Shown here: positions 38,199-45,364 of the stretch, in pieces | Numbering within the stretch: the stretch's first letter is position 1 | How the letters are laid out: each line of letters starts with the position of its first letter | Assembly (NCBI RefSeq): GCF_020880995.1 | Contig: NZ_JAJISD010000003.1 | Coordinates: 62,001-126,000, forward strand | Direction: 5' to 3' | Length of the DNA: 64,000 nt | DNA from: Reyranella aquatilis | Lineage (GTDB): Bacteria > Pseudomonadota > Alphaproteobacteria > Reyranellales > Reyranellaceae | Notes under the pieces: model-generated | Told to the model about the DNA's origin: nothing | Databases searched by the model: none | What the model saw: the letters and a program-made list of their open reading frames with translations, nothing else | Program-made: the position numbers and the translations under genes

Positions 38199-38297
38199 CT
38201 AGCGGCCGATGAGTCCCGGGGGCATGGCGCCGGACGCGGGCACGGTCGCGAGGCGAGCGTGAGGCGCGGTCGGCGCGAGGCATGGTCGAGGGGTCAT
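38199..38297 (-). CDS. possible 32-residue leader peptide
   Basis: A short minus-strand ORF with AGGAGCCG directly before its ATG, ending 72 bases ahead of the permease start. It carries one cysteine and many Ala/Pro codons (MTPRPCLAPTAPHARL...). Leader peptides precede some sulfur-compound transport operons, which is the only reason to list it. High GC makes chance ORFs common. Confidence 0.15.
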   Translation of the reverse strand: MTPRPCLAPTAPHARLATVPASGAMPPGLIGR

Positions 38298-38458
38298 CGG
38301 CTCCTGTTCCGTTCAGTCGCGAGGCGCCATACGCCCGCCCGTCAACAGCGTCAATCGAACTCGCGGCGGCCCGGCCGGGGCTGCGACGATCCGGCTCCAG
38401 CCCGCTCTCGTCCATCGCCTCCTCCTAGTCCGGGAGGCATTGCGGTTTCGTGACGGGT

Positions 38459-38475
38459 TCGACCTGTTAGGTCGA
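38459..38475. promoter_or_regulatory. 17-base inverted repeat, possible operator
   Basis: TCGACCT-GTT-AGGTCGA is a perfect 7-bp inverted repeat, 20 bases after the stop of the SsuB-like gene and about 330 upstream of the permease ATG. It could be an operator or a short hairpin ending the first transport operon. Confidence 0.4.
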
Positions 38476-38494
38476 TGCCCCGCCGGTGCCGAGG

Positions 38495-39241
38495 TCAGCC
38501 CGGGCGGGCGATGTGACCGCGGATGTCGGCGATCAACGCCGAATGGGCGGGATCGTCACGGTGCCGGGGCCGCGAGGCGTCGATCGTGCGATCGATCACG
38601 GCCCGGCCCGGCGCGCCGGCCAGCACGACCACGCGATCGGCGAGATAGACCGCCTCCTCGATGTCGTGGGTGACGAACAGGATGGTCTTGCCGGTCTCGC
38701 GCCAGATGCGGGTCAGCTCGTCCTGCAGCCCTTCGCGCGAGATCGCGTCGAGCGCGGAGAAAGGCTCGTCCATCAGCAGCACCTCGGGCTCGACGGCGAG
38801 CGCGCGGGCCAGCGACACGCGCTGGCGCTGTCCGCCGGAGAGCTGATAGGGCCAGCGGCCGGCGAGCTCGGCCAGTCCCACGACGCGCAACGCTTCGACC
38901 GCGCGGGCGCGGCGTTCGATCTTGGACAGGCCCGAGCCTTCGAGGCCCAGGGCGACATTGTCGACGACGCGGCGCCACGGCAGCAGGCGCGAATCCTGGA
39001 ACACCAGTGCCACCGGCTGGCGCGCCGCCGAGCGGGTCGTCACCGACACCTGTCCTGCGCTGGCCTTTGCCAGGCCGATCAGCACGCGCAGCAAGGTCGA
39101 CTTGCCGACGCCGGAGGCGCCGACGATGGCCACGAACGCGCCGCGCGGGATCGAAAGATCGAGACCGCGCAGCACCTCGGTGCGGCGGCCGTCGCGCTCG
39201 AAGGTGAGGCCGAGCCCCCTTATGTCGATCACGCTTTCCAT
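38495..39241 (-). CDS. NitT/TauT (SsuB-type) ABC ATPase
   Basis: A 248-residue ATPase of usual SsuB/TauB length. Walker A GASGVGKST, Q-loop FQDSRLLPW (the SsuB form), signature LSGGQRQRVSLARAL, Walker B VLLMDEPFSALD, switch His VTHDIEEAV. The ATG at 39241 lies inside the end of the permease gene (13-base overlap), so the pair is coupled. The start of the longer frame to 39823 is an overlap artefact. Confidence 0.94.
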   Translation of the reverse strand: MESVIDIRGLGLTFERDGRRTEVLRGLDLSIPRGAFVAIVGASGVGKSTLLRVLIGLAKASAGQVSVTTRSAARQPVALVFQDSRLLPWRRVVDNVALGLEGSGLSKIERRARAVEALRVVGLAELAGRWPYQLSGGQRQRVSLARALAVEPEVLLMDEPFSALDAISREGLQDELTRIWRETGKTILFVTHDIEEAVYLADRVVVLAGAPGRAVIDRTIDASRPRHRDDPAHSALIADIRGHIARPG

Positions 39242-40038
39242 CGAAGCAACCAGTTCTGGGCCACGAGAAACAAGGAATCGAGGATGCCGTAGAGCGCGGC
39301 CATGGTGAGCATGTAGACGACCACGATGTCGGTCGCGAGCAGCGACGAGGCCTCGATCATGCGATTGCCGAGACCCGGCACGCCGAAGATCTCGGCGGCG
39401 ACCACGGCCATCCATGCCTGGCCGAGCGCCGTGCGCAGGCCGACGAGGATGCCCGGCATCGCGGCCGGCAGGTAGATCTTGAGCAGCTTCTCGTGAGCCC
39501 TGCGAAAGCCGAACGCCTCGGCGACTTCGAGCAGGTCGCGATCCACGCCGCGCACCGCCCCGTGCGCGGCGAAGAAGACGATCCAGAAGACCGACACGGC
39601 GATGATGAACACCGCGGCCTTGGGCGTGACCCCGAACCAGATGATGGCGAACGGCGCCCAGGCGAGGCCCGGGATCGGGCGCAACAGCCGCACGACCCAC
39701 GAGGTCAGGTCCTCGGCGACACGCGACATGCCGGTGAGGACGCCGACCGCCACGCCCAGCGCCGCACCGATCACCAGGCCGATGCCGTAGTGGCTGAGGC
39801 TGCCCGTGACCGCCTTCAGCCACATGCCCGAATCGATCTCGCTGCGGAAAGCCGTGGGGATCGCCAGCGGTCCCGGCAGCATCATCGGATTGACCAGGCC
39901 GAGCGCCGGCACGGCCTGCCAGATGAGCAGGAAGGCGAGCAGGCCCGCGGCGCCGAGCCCGATCGAGCCCAGGGCGCCCAGGCGGGCGCGGCTGGAGGCG
40001 GATAAGGCCGGCAGGTCGGCGGTTTGCGTGAGGGCCAT
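39229..40038 (-). CDS. NitT/TauT (SsuC-type) ABC permease
   Basis: A 269-residue permease with about six helices. LRPIPGLAWAPFAIIWFG is the SsuC/TauC core stretch and AFGFRRAHEKLLKIYLPAAMP is the EAA loop contacting the ATPase. With the binding protein upstream (31-base gap) and the ATPase overlapping downstream it makes a complete importer. Confidence 0.95.
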   Translation of the reverse strand: MALTQTADLPALSASSRARLGALGSIGLGAAGLLAFLLIWQAVPALGLVNPMMLPGPLAIPTAFRSEIDSGMWLKAVTGSLSHYGIGLVIGAALGVAVGVLTGMSRVAEDLTSWVVRLLRPIPGLAWAPFAIIWFGVTPKAAVFIIAVSVFWIVFFAAHGAVRGVDRDLLEVAEAFGFRRAHEKLLKIYLPAAMPGILVGLRTALGQAWMAVVAAEIFGVPGLGNRMIEASSLLATDIVVVYMLTMAALYGILDSLFLVAQNWLLRWKA

Positions 40039-40069
40039 GGAACGGTTCAGCGACGGTTCAGCCCGGCCA

Positions 40070-41101
40070 TCAGCCCGGGCGCCGCGCCTTCTCGAAGAAG
40101 CGCACGTCGAACAGATCGTCGAGCGGCGCGGCTTCCTTGAGCGAGCCCAGCTTCACCTGATAGGCCTCCATCGCCTTCGACGGCGCGATCACCTCACGCG
40201 GATCGATGACGAACCTGGTGGCCGGCGACTTCAGCGCCGTCTTGATGATCTCCAGGTCGACGATGCCCTTGGCGAGATTGGCCGCGACCGCGGGCGCGGC
40301 CTTGTCCGGATCGCGGTTCAGCAGATCGCCCGCGCGCACCAGTGCATCGACCAGCGCCTGCACGGCCGCCGGCTGCTTGGCGATCAGCGCGCCGGTGACG
40401 GCGACGACGGTGCCGGGCTGGCCGGGGAACAGCTTGTCGCCGACCTCGACGAGTTTTATGCCGGGGTTCGACTTCTGGATGATGGTCAGCGCCGGCTCGC
40501 GAACGGTCGCGCCTTCGACAGCATCGGCCAGCACAGCCTGCTGCGTGGCGTCGATGCCCATGGCGACGATCTCGACGTCCTCTCGGTTGGCCTTGATGAC
40601 TTCCCACAGCCAGTATTGCAGTGTCGTGTTGGGAACGGATCCGGCGGGCTGGGTGGCGAGGCGCGCGGGCTTGCCCGTCGCCGCCTTGTAGCGCTTGAAC
40701 GCCTCGGCCGGTGCGACACCCGGCGCGAAATGCTGGGCGAGGCGCGGCACGGCCACGAACACGTTCTCGCCGCTCGCCGTAGCGGCCACCACTTTCACAT
40801 CGACGCCGCGCGAGCGGGCAACGCCGAGCGGCGCGATGCCCGCGACATAGGCGTCGAGCGTGCCAGAGGCCAGTGCCTGGATGGCGTGCGGTCCCGACTG
40901 GAAGGTGGTGAGCGTCAGGTCGAGGCCGGCGTCTCTGGCCCAGCCCTCCTTGTCGACCACGAAGATGGGCGCCGCGCCGATCACCGGAATGTTGCCGATG
41001 CGGATCGGCACGCGTGCGCCCTGGGCAAGAACCGCGGGGGCCGCCAACAACGACGCGCCACCCGCCAGGAAGGCGCGGCGCTGGAACGATGACAGGGGCA
41101 T
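40070..41101 (-). CDS. ABC importer substrate-binding protein (SsuA/NMT1 type)
   Basis: A 343-residue periplasmic protein. The N-terminus has a Tat-like QRRAFLAGG motif, hydrophobic core and LAAPAVLAQG cleavage region. The mature protein has FVVDKEGWARDAGLDLTLTTF and LASGTLDAYVAGIAPLG, the NMT1/SsuA two-lobe signatures. The class binds aliphatic sulfonates, taurine, nitrate or thiamine precursors; sulfonates are the best guess given the SsuC/SsuB-like partners. The longer frame upstream runs into the dispersed repeat and is not used. Confidence 0.92.
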   Translation of the reverse strand: MPLSSFQRRAFLAGGASLLAAPAVLAQGARVPIRIGNIPVIGAAPIFVVDKEGWARDAGLDLTLTTFQSGPHAIQALASGTLDAYVAGIAPLGVARSRGVDVKVVAATASGENVFVAVPRLAQHFAPGVAPAEAFKRYKAATGKPARLATQPAGSVPNTTLQYWLWEVIKANREDVEIVAMGIDATQQAVLADAVEGATVREPALTIIQKSNPGIKLVEVGDKLFPGQPGTVVAVTGALIAKQPAAVQALVDALVRAGDLLNRDPDKAAPAVAANLAKGIVDLEIIKTALKSPATRFVIDPREVIAPSKAMEAYQVKLGSLKEAAPLDDLFDVRFFEKARRPG

Positions 41102-41256
41102 GCAACTCTCTACGAAAACGGGATGCGCGATCGCGCAAGCGGCGCCTGAGATAGAAAATTCAGTCGCTGAGAACAATCCGTCCGACGAAAATGGATGAGA
41201 AGTGGTCGCGTTCGTCGACCACCTTGGAAGGATTTTCTCCAATGCCGAGAGAAAGG

Positions 41257-41327
41257 ATCCTTCGCTTCGCTCAGGATGACAACGCTGCCTGAACAAACAG
41301 GTGTCATCCTGAGCGCAAGCGAAGAAT
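41257..41327. repeat. dispersed inverted-repeat element, copy 2
   Basis: The minus arm ATCCTTCGCTTCGCTCAGG... (41257-41281) and the plus arm TGTCATCCTGAGCGCAAG... (41302-41327) are near-perfect reverse complements (one insertion and one mismatch), separated by a 20-base loop. The motif is the TCATCCTGAGCGAAGCGAAGGAT family repeat seen in many genomes. It lies between ilvD-type and binding-protein genes on the same strand, likely an mRNA-end or REP-like element. Confidence 0.7.
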
Positions 41328-41337
41328 GCCTAACGCT

Positions 41338-43086
41338 TCAATAGATCGACGGCTCCGCCACCGGCTTGCCGAACGCCGTCTCGAGGAAATCGAAGTCGCA
41401 GCCTTCGTTGGCCTGCCTGATATGCTTCGTGAACATCCAGCCGTAGCCGCGTTCGTAACGCGGCTCGGGCTGCCTCCACGCCGCCTTGCGCCGGGCGAGT
41501 TCCTCGTCGGAGACGTTCATGTCGATCGTGCGCTTGTCGACGTCGAGCGAGATCATGTCGCCGGTCTTCACCAGCGCCAGCGGCCCGCCGATATAGGATT
41601 CCGGCGAGACGTGCAGGATGCAGGCGCCGTAGCTCGTGCCGCTCATGCGGCTGTCGGAAATTCGCACCATGTCGCGCACGCCCTGCTTCACCAGCTTGGT
41701 CGGGATCGGCAGCATGCCCCATTCCGGCATGCCCGGCCCGCCCTGCGGTCCCGCATTGCGCAGGATCAGCACCGTGTCCTCGGTGACGTCGAGATCCTCG
41801 CGGTCGATCGCTTCCTTCATCGACGGATAGTCGTCGAACACCAGCGCCGGCCCGGTGTGCTTCAGGAACTTCGGCGCGCAGGCACTCGGCTTGATGACGC
41901 ACCCGTCGGGCGCGAGATTGCCCTTGAGGACGGCGAGCGCGCCTTCCTTGTAGATCGGGTTGGCGACGGAGCGGATCACGTCGTCGTTGTAGATCTCCGC
42001 GCCCTGCACGTTTTCGCCCAAGGTCTTGCCCGTGACGGTGAGCGCGTCGAGATGCAGGTGATCGCGGATCTGTTCGATCAGGCCCGGCAGGCCGCCGGCA
42101 TAGAAGAAATCCTCCATCAGATACTTGTCGCCGCTCGGGCGGATGTTGGCGATCACCGGCACCTTGCGGCTGGCGCGCTCGAAATCGTCGAGGCCGATCT
42201 TCTGGCCGGCGCGCCGCGCCAGCGCGATCAGGTGGATGATGGCGTTGGTCGAGCAGCCGACCGCCATCGCCACGGTGATGGCGTTCAGGAACGCCTCGTG
42301 CGTCAGGATCTTGTTGGGCGTGAGGTCTTCCCAGACCATGTCGACGATGCGCCGGCCGCACGCCGAGGCCATGCGGATATGGCCGGCATCGGCGGCCGGG
42401 ATCGACGAGGCGCCGGGCAACGACATGCCGAGCGTCTCGGCCATCGCCATCATGGTGGCGGCCGTGCCCATGGTCATGCAGGTGCCGTAGCTGCGCGCGA
42501 TGCCGGCCTCGACATCGACCCAGTCGCTATCGGAAATTTTACCGGCGCGGCGCTCGTCCCAGAACTTCCAGGCATCCGAGCCTGAGCCCAGAGTCTTGCC
42601 CTTCCAGTTGCCGCGCAGCATAGGCCCGGCCGGCAGGTAGATCGTGGGCAGGCCCATGCTGATCGCGCCCAGCAGCAGCGCCGGCGTGGTCTTGTCGCAA
42701 CCGCCCATCAACACGACGCCGTCGACCGGATGGCCGCGCAGCAGTTCCTCGGCATCCATGGCGAGGAGATTGCGATAGAGCATGGTCGTGGGCTTCAGGA
42801 AGCTTTCCGACAGGGACAGCGCCGGCAGCTCCATGGGAAATCCGCCGGCCTGCAGGATGCCGCGCTTCACGTCGTCGACGCGGGTCTTGAAGTGCATGTG
42901 GCAGGGCTGGGCGTCGGACCAGGTGTTGAGGATGGCGATCACCGGCTTGCCGGCCCATTCCTCCGGCGCGTAGCCCATCTGCATCGCGCGCGAGCGATGG
43001 CCGAAGGCGCGCAGATCGTCGGGCGCGAACCAGCGCGCGCTGCGCAGCTGATCAGGAGTCTTCTTCTTCGGCTTGCTGTCCGGCAT
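41338..43086 (-). CDS. IlvD/Edd-family dehydratase, sugar-acid (arabonate/xylonate) type
   Basis: A 582-residue Fe-S dehydratase. Cysteine ligands sit in SDAQPCHMHF, GGCDKTTPALL and SYGTCMTMGTA; the C-terminal SDSRMSGTSYG signature is the IlvD/Edd serine region. Length and segments such as WSDAQPCHMHFKTRVDDVKRG and AGPMLRGNWKGKTLGSGSD match L-arabonate/D-xylonate dehydratases better than dihydroxyacid dehydratase. The start has GGAGGAAAAGCC. It is downstream of a GNAT gene and argC on the same strand. Sugar-acid substrate is an inference; no sugar-acid pathway genes lie beside it. Confidence 0.87.
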   Translation of the reverse strand: MPDSKPKKKTPDQLRSARWFAPDDLRAFGHRSRAMQMGYAPEEWAGKPVIAILNTWSDAQPCHMHFKTRVDDVKRGILQAGGFPMELPALSLSESFLKPTTMLYRNLLAMDAEELLRGHPVDGVVLMGGCDKTTPALLLGAISMGLPTIYLPAGPMLRGNWKGKTLGSGSDAWKFWDERRAGKISDSDWVDVEAGIARSYGTCMTMGTAATMMAMAETLGMSLPGASSIPAADAGHIRMASACGRRIVDMVWEDLTPNKILTHEAFLNAITVAMAVGCSTNAIIHLIALARRAGQKIGLDDFERASRKVPVIANIRPSGDKYLMEDFFYAGGLPGLIEQIRDHLHLDALTVTGKTLGENVQGAEIYNDDVIRSVANPIYKEGALAVLKGNLAPDGCVIKPSACAPKFLKHTGPALVFDDYPSMKEAIDREDLDVTEDTVLILRNAGPQGGPGMPEWGMLPIPTKLVKQGVRDMVRISDSRMSGTSYGACILHVSPESYIGGPLALVKTGDMISLDVDKRTIDMNVSDEELARRKAAWRQPEPRYERGYGWMFTKHIRQANEGCDFDFLETAFGKPVAEPSIY

Positions 43087-43131
43087 GGCTTTTCCTCCGC
43101 GCCGGACGCGAACACATTCAAGCAACCACGG

Positions 43132-43596
43132 TCAAGCGGCGGGAAGCGGCTTGCTCATATAGACCGTGACGCCGAGCGAGGAGGTCTCCTCGCGATCGAT
43201 GCGGTAGCCGAAGGCGAGATAGAGCCGCACGTTCGCCTCGAACATCTTGTTGGTGTAGAGCCGGACCTCGGCATAGCCCAGTTCCCGCGCCACCTGCTCG
43301 GCATGCGCCAGCAGGTACCGGCCGACGCCGCGTCCCTGGAAAGCCGGCGCGACGGCGACATTCTCGATCACCAGGTGATCGCCCTTGTCGATCGTCTGAA
43401 TGAGGGCGGCGAGCCCGCCATCGAGAAAGGCGAGGTCGATGCGATGCTGGCGCACCGCCTCTTCGTAGTCCGCCTTCATCGGCATCGGTTCGCGGCCGAT
43501 CACGGGGACCCATTTGGCGTAGGCTTCGCGCGTGAGGGTCCGCACGGCGGCGGCATCGTCCGCCACCGCGCGCCGCAGCGCTGGCGTCTCGTCCAT
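43132..43596 (-). CDS. GNAT family N-acetyltransferase
   Basis: A 154-residue acetyltransferase. The acetyl-CoA motif A is VAVAPAFQGRGVGRYLLAHA, motif B contains VRLYTNKMFEANVRLYLAFGY. Ten bases downstream of argC and 45 upstream of the dehydratase, all on the minus strand. It could acetylate an amino acid or small amine; a link to arginine synthesis is suggested only by position. Confidence 0.9.
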   Translation of the reverse strand: MDETPALRRAVADDAAAVRTLTREAYAKWVPVIGREPMPMKADYEEAVRQHRIDLAFLDGGLAALIQTIDKGDHLVIENVAVAPAFQGRGVGRYLLAHAEQVARELGYAEVRLYTNKMFEANVRLYLAFGYRIDREETSSLGVTVYMSKPLPAA

Positions 43597-43606
43597 GGCG
43601 AAAGGT

Positions 43607-44566
43607 TCAGCCGACGGCGAGGCCCGTCGTCTCGTCGACGCCGGTCTTGAGGTTGATGCACTGCACCGCCGCGCCCGACGCGCCCTTGCCGAGATTGTCG
43701 AGCGAGGCCACGGCGAGCACGTTGCCGTCGGCATCGTTGCCGTAGACCGCGAGCTCCATCGTGTTGGTGTCGACCAGCCGGTCGGCGCGCAGGAACCGGT
43801 CGCGCTCCAGCCACGCCCGGTCGGCGAGCGGCCGGACCGGCACGAAGGTCTCGCCGGCATAGTAGTCGCTCAGCACCTGGTGGACGTCCTTGGCCGTCAC
43901 CTGCTTCGTGGTGATGTCGCGCGTGATCGGGATGGTGATCAGCATGCCCTGGGCATAGTGACCGACCGACGGCACGAAGAGCGGCGCATGCGTAAGGCCG
44001 GAATACTTCTTCATCTCCGGCACGTGCTTGTGCGTCAGCTCGAGCCCGTAGAGGCCGAACGGCTCGACGCCCGGCTGCTCGTGGACCGCGATCAACTCCT
44101 TGCCGCCGCCGGTGTAGCCCGAGACGCCGAACACGGCCGGCGTCGAATCGGCGCGCACGATGCCGGCGTCGATCAGCGGCCGCAGCAGGGCGATGGCGCC
44201 GGTCGGATAGCAGCCCGGATTGGAGATGCGGTTGGAAGCGAGCAGCTTCTGGCGCTGGTCCTTGGCCAGTTCGGGGAAGCCGTAGGTCCAGCCGTCGGCC
44301 ACGCGATGCGCCGTCGAGGCGTCGATCACGACCGTGTCGGAATCACCCATCGCCGCCACCAGTTCCTTGGCCGCCGCGTCGGGCAGGCAGAGCACGGTGA
44401 TGTCGGACGCCCTGGCGATCTCGGCGCGCTTGCCGAGGTCCTTGCGGTCCGCCAGCGGCAGTTCGAGCAGCTCGATGTCGGCCCGGTCCTTGAGGCGGTC
44501 GAGGATCTGCAGCCCGGTGGTGCCGTGCTGGCCGTCGATGAAGATCTTGGTCTTGTTGCTGGTCAT
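43607..44566 (-). CDS. argC: N-acetyl-gamma-glutamyl-phosphate reductase, type 2
   Basis: A 319-residue enzyme of arginine synthesis that reduces N-acetylglutamyl phosphate to the semialdehyde with NADPH. The short-form (type 2) features are present: FIDGQHGTTGLQ instead of GATGYxG, active Cys119 in SNPGCYPTGA, and GVSGYTGGGKELI. KHVPEMKKYSGL follows. ATG at 44566 preceded by GAGAGAGAAG. No other arg genes are in the window. Confidence 0.96.
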   Translation of the reverse strand: MTSNKTKIFIDGQHGTTGLQILDRLKDRADIELLELPLADRKDLGKRAEIARASDITVLCLPDAAAKELVAAMGDSDTVVIDASTAHRVADGWTYGFPELAKDQRQKLLASNRISNPGCYPTGAIALLRPLIDAGIVRADSTPAVFGVSGYTGGGKELIAVHEQPGVEPFGLYGLELTHKHVPEMKKYSGLTHAPLFVPSVGHYAQGMLITIPITRDITTKQVTAKDVHQVLSDYYAGETFVPVRPLADRAWLERDRFLRADRLVDTNTMELAVYGNDADGNVLAVASLDNLGKGASGAAVQCINLKTGVDETTGLAVG

Positions 44567-44623
44567 GTTCTTCTCTCTCGATGCTGGGCCTTTGAGGGAT
44601 GGCCGACTGGAGAAGGAAGGATG

Positions 44624-44651
44624 GAAGCCGCTTCGTCTCTCCAGCGGCTTC
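44624..44651. promoter_or_regulatory. inverted repeat in argC leader
   Basis: GAAGCCGCT (44624-44632) and AGCGGCTTC (44643-44651) form a perfect 9-bp inverted repeat around a 10-base loop, 58-85 bases upstream of the argC start on the minus strand. A second one, CCGCTTT-TC-AAAGCGG (44690-44705), lies further up. They may be leader structures or operators; I cannot tell which. Confidence 0.35.
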
Positions 44652-44824
44652 ACGATACGGCGCGTTTGTTACGCGCGCGCGTTTCCGAACCGCTTTTCAA
44701 AGCGGCGACGTCGCGACCGGAGGACGTGCGAAATCATGGTGCGGCCGATATTTCATCGGGGGACCCCCATGTCAAGATGCCGGGGACGCGCTAGGCTCGA
44801 TTATTCCCCACCGGAGACAAGCCC

Positions 44825-45319
44825 ATGAGCCAGTCGGCCGCCAGCTCCCCGCACCCCGAAGGCCTCTCCATGCTGGAGAAGCGCCGTATCGAGGCCGAGA
44901 TCCTGAAGGAGGTGTACGAGACCCTGAAGGCGAGCCACGGCATCGAGGTCGCGAAGAAGACCATCGAGGAATCGGTGCGCCGGTCCGCCATCGAGCAGGC
45001 CCGCCAATTCGCCGCCTCGGTGCCCGGCGGCACGTCGCTCAAGTCGTTCCAGGACATTCAGCATCTGTGGACCGCGGGCGGGTCGCTGGAGATCGACGTC
45101 AAGGAACAGACCGCCGACACCTTCACCTTCAACGTCGTGCGCTGCCGGTACGCCGAGACCTACAAGGCGATGGGCCTGAGCGAAATCGGCGCCCTGCTCT
45201 CCTGCAATCGCGACGGCGCGTTCTGCGAGGGCTACGACCCCAAGCTCAAGCTCGAACGCACGCAGACGATCATGCAGGGCGCCAGCCACTGCAATTTCAA
45301 ATACACGTACGAAGGTTGA
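44825..45319 (+). CDS. L-2-amino-thiazoline-4-carboxylic acid hydrolase family protein
   Basis: A 164-residue protein of the ATC-hydrolase family. N-terminal helices include ILKEVYETLKASHG; the conserved block is VVRCRYAETYKAMGLSEIGALLSCNRDGAF, then LERTQTIMQGASHCNFKYTY. The family founding members open the ATC ring to give S-cysteine derivatives. The cysteines in LSCNRD and in ASHCNF match conserved positions. A carbamoylcysteine hydrolase is not adjacent, so a true ATC pathway is unproven; many family members have other roles. Ends against a bidirectional hairpin. Confidence 0.88.
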   Translation: MSQSAASSPHPEGLSMLEKRRIEAEILKEVYETLKASHGIEVAKKTIEESVRRSAIEQARQFAASVPGGTSLKSFQDIQHLWTAGGSLEIDVKEQTADTFTFNVVRCRYAETYKAMGLSEIGALLSCNRDGAFCEGYDPKLKLERTQTIMQGASHCNFKYTYEG

Positions 45320-45329
45320 ACCGCGTTCT

Positions 45330-45353
45330 TCTCTCCCCCTATCGGGGGAGAGA
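45330..45353. terminator. bidirectional hairpin between convergent genes
   Basis: TCTCTCCCCC-TATC-GGGGGAGAGA is a perfect 10-bp stem and four-base loop, centred in the 45-base gap between the ATC-hydrolase-like gene and the converging hydrolase gene. Works as a terminator in both directions; the same CCTCTCCCCC-type hairpin is common in dispersed form. Confidence 0.65.
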
Positions 45354-45364
45354 AATACGAAAGC

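Larger units (their letters stand above)
38127..38494. promoter_or_regulatory. 368-base leader region of the fused-permease operon
   Basis: The only long gene-free gap. On the minus strand it holds two ribosome sites before short ORFs: AGGAGGAGGCG ahead of an ATG at 38415 (101 codons, ending inside the permease start), and CAGGAGCCG ahead of an ATG at 38297 (32 codons). A perfect inverted repeat TCGACCT-GTT-AGGTCGA lies at 38459-38475. The layout suggests promoter plus leader control, but neither ORF resembles a known leader peptide. Confidence 0.4.

Noticed and set aside
40070..41296. The longer start of the sulfonate-binding protein at 41296
   Set aside because: Its extra N-terminus is a translation of the dispersed repeat (CHPERSEGS), a known artefact; the signal peptide starts at 41101.
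41338..43086. Dihydroxyacid dehydratase of branched-chain amino acid synthesis (IlvD)
   Set aside because: Sequence blocks and context fit the sugar-acid (arabonate/xylonate) branch; no ilv genes are adjacent.
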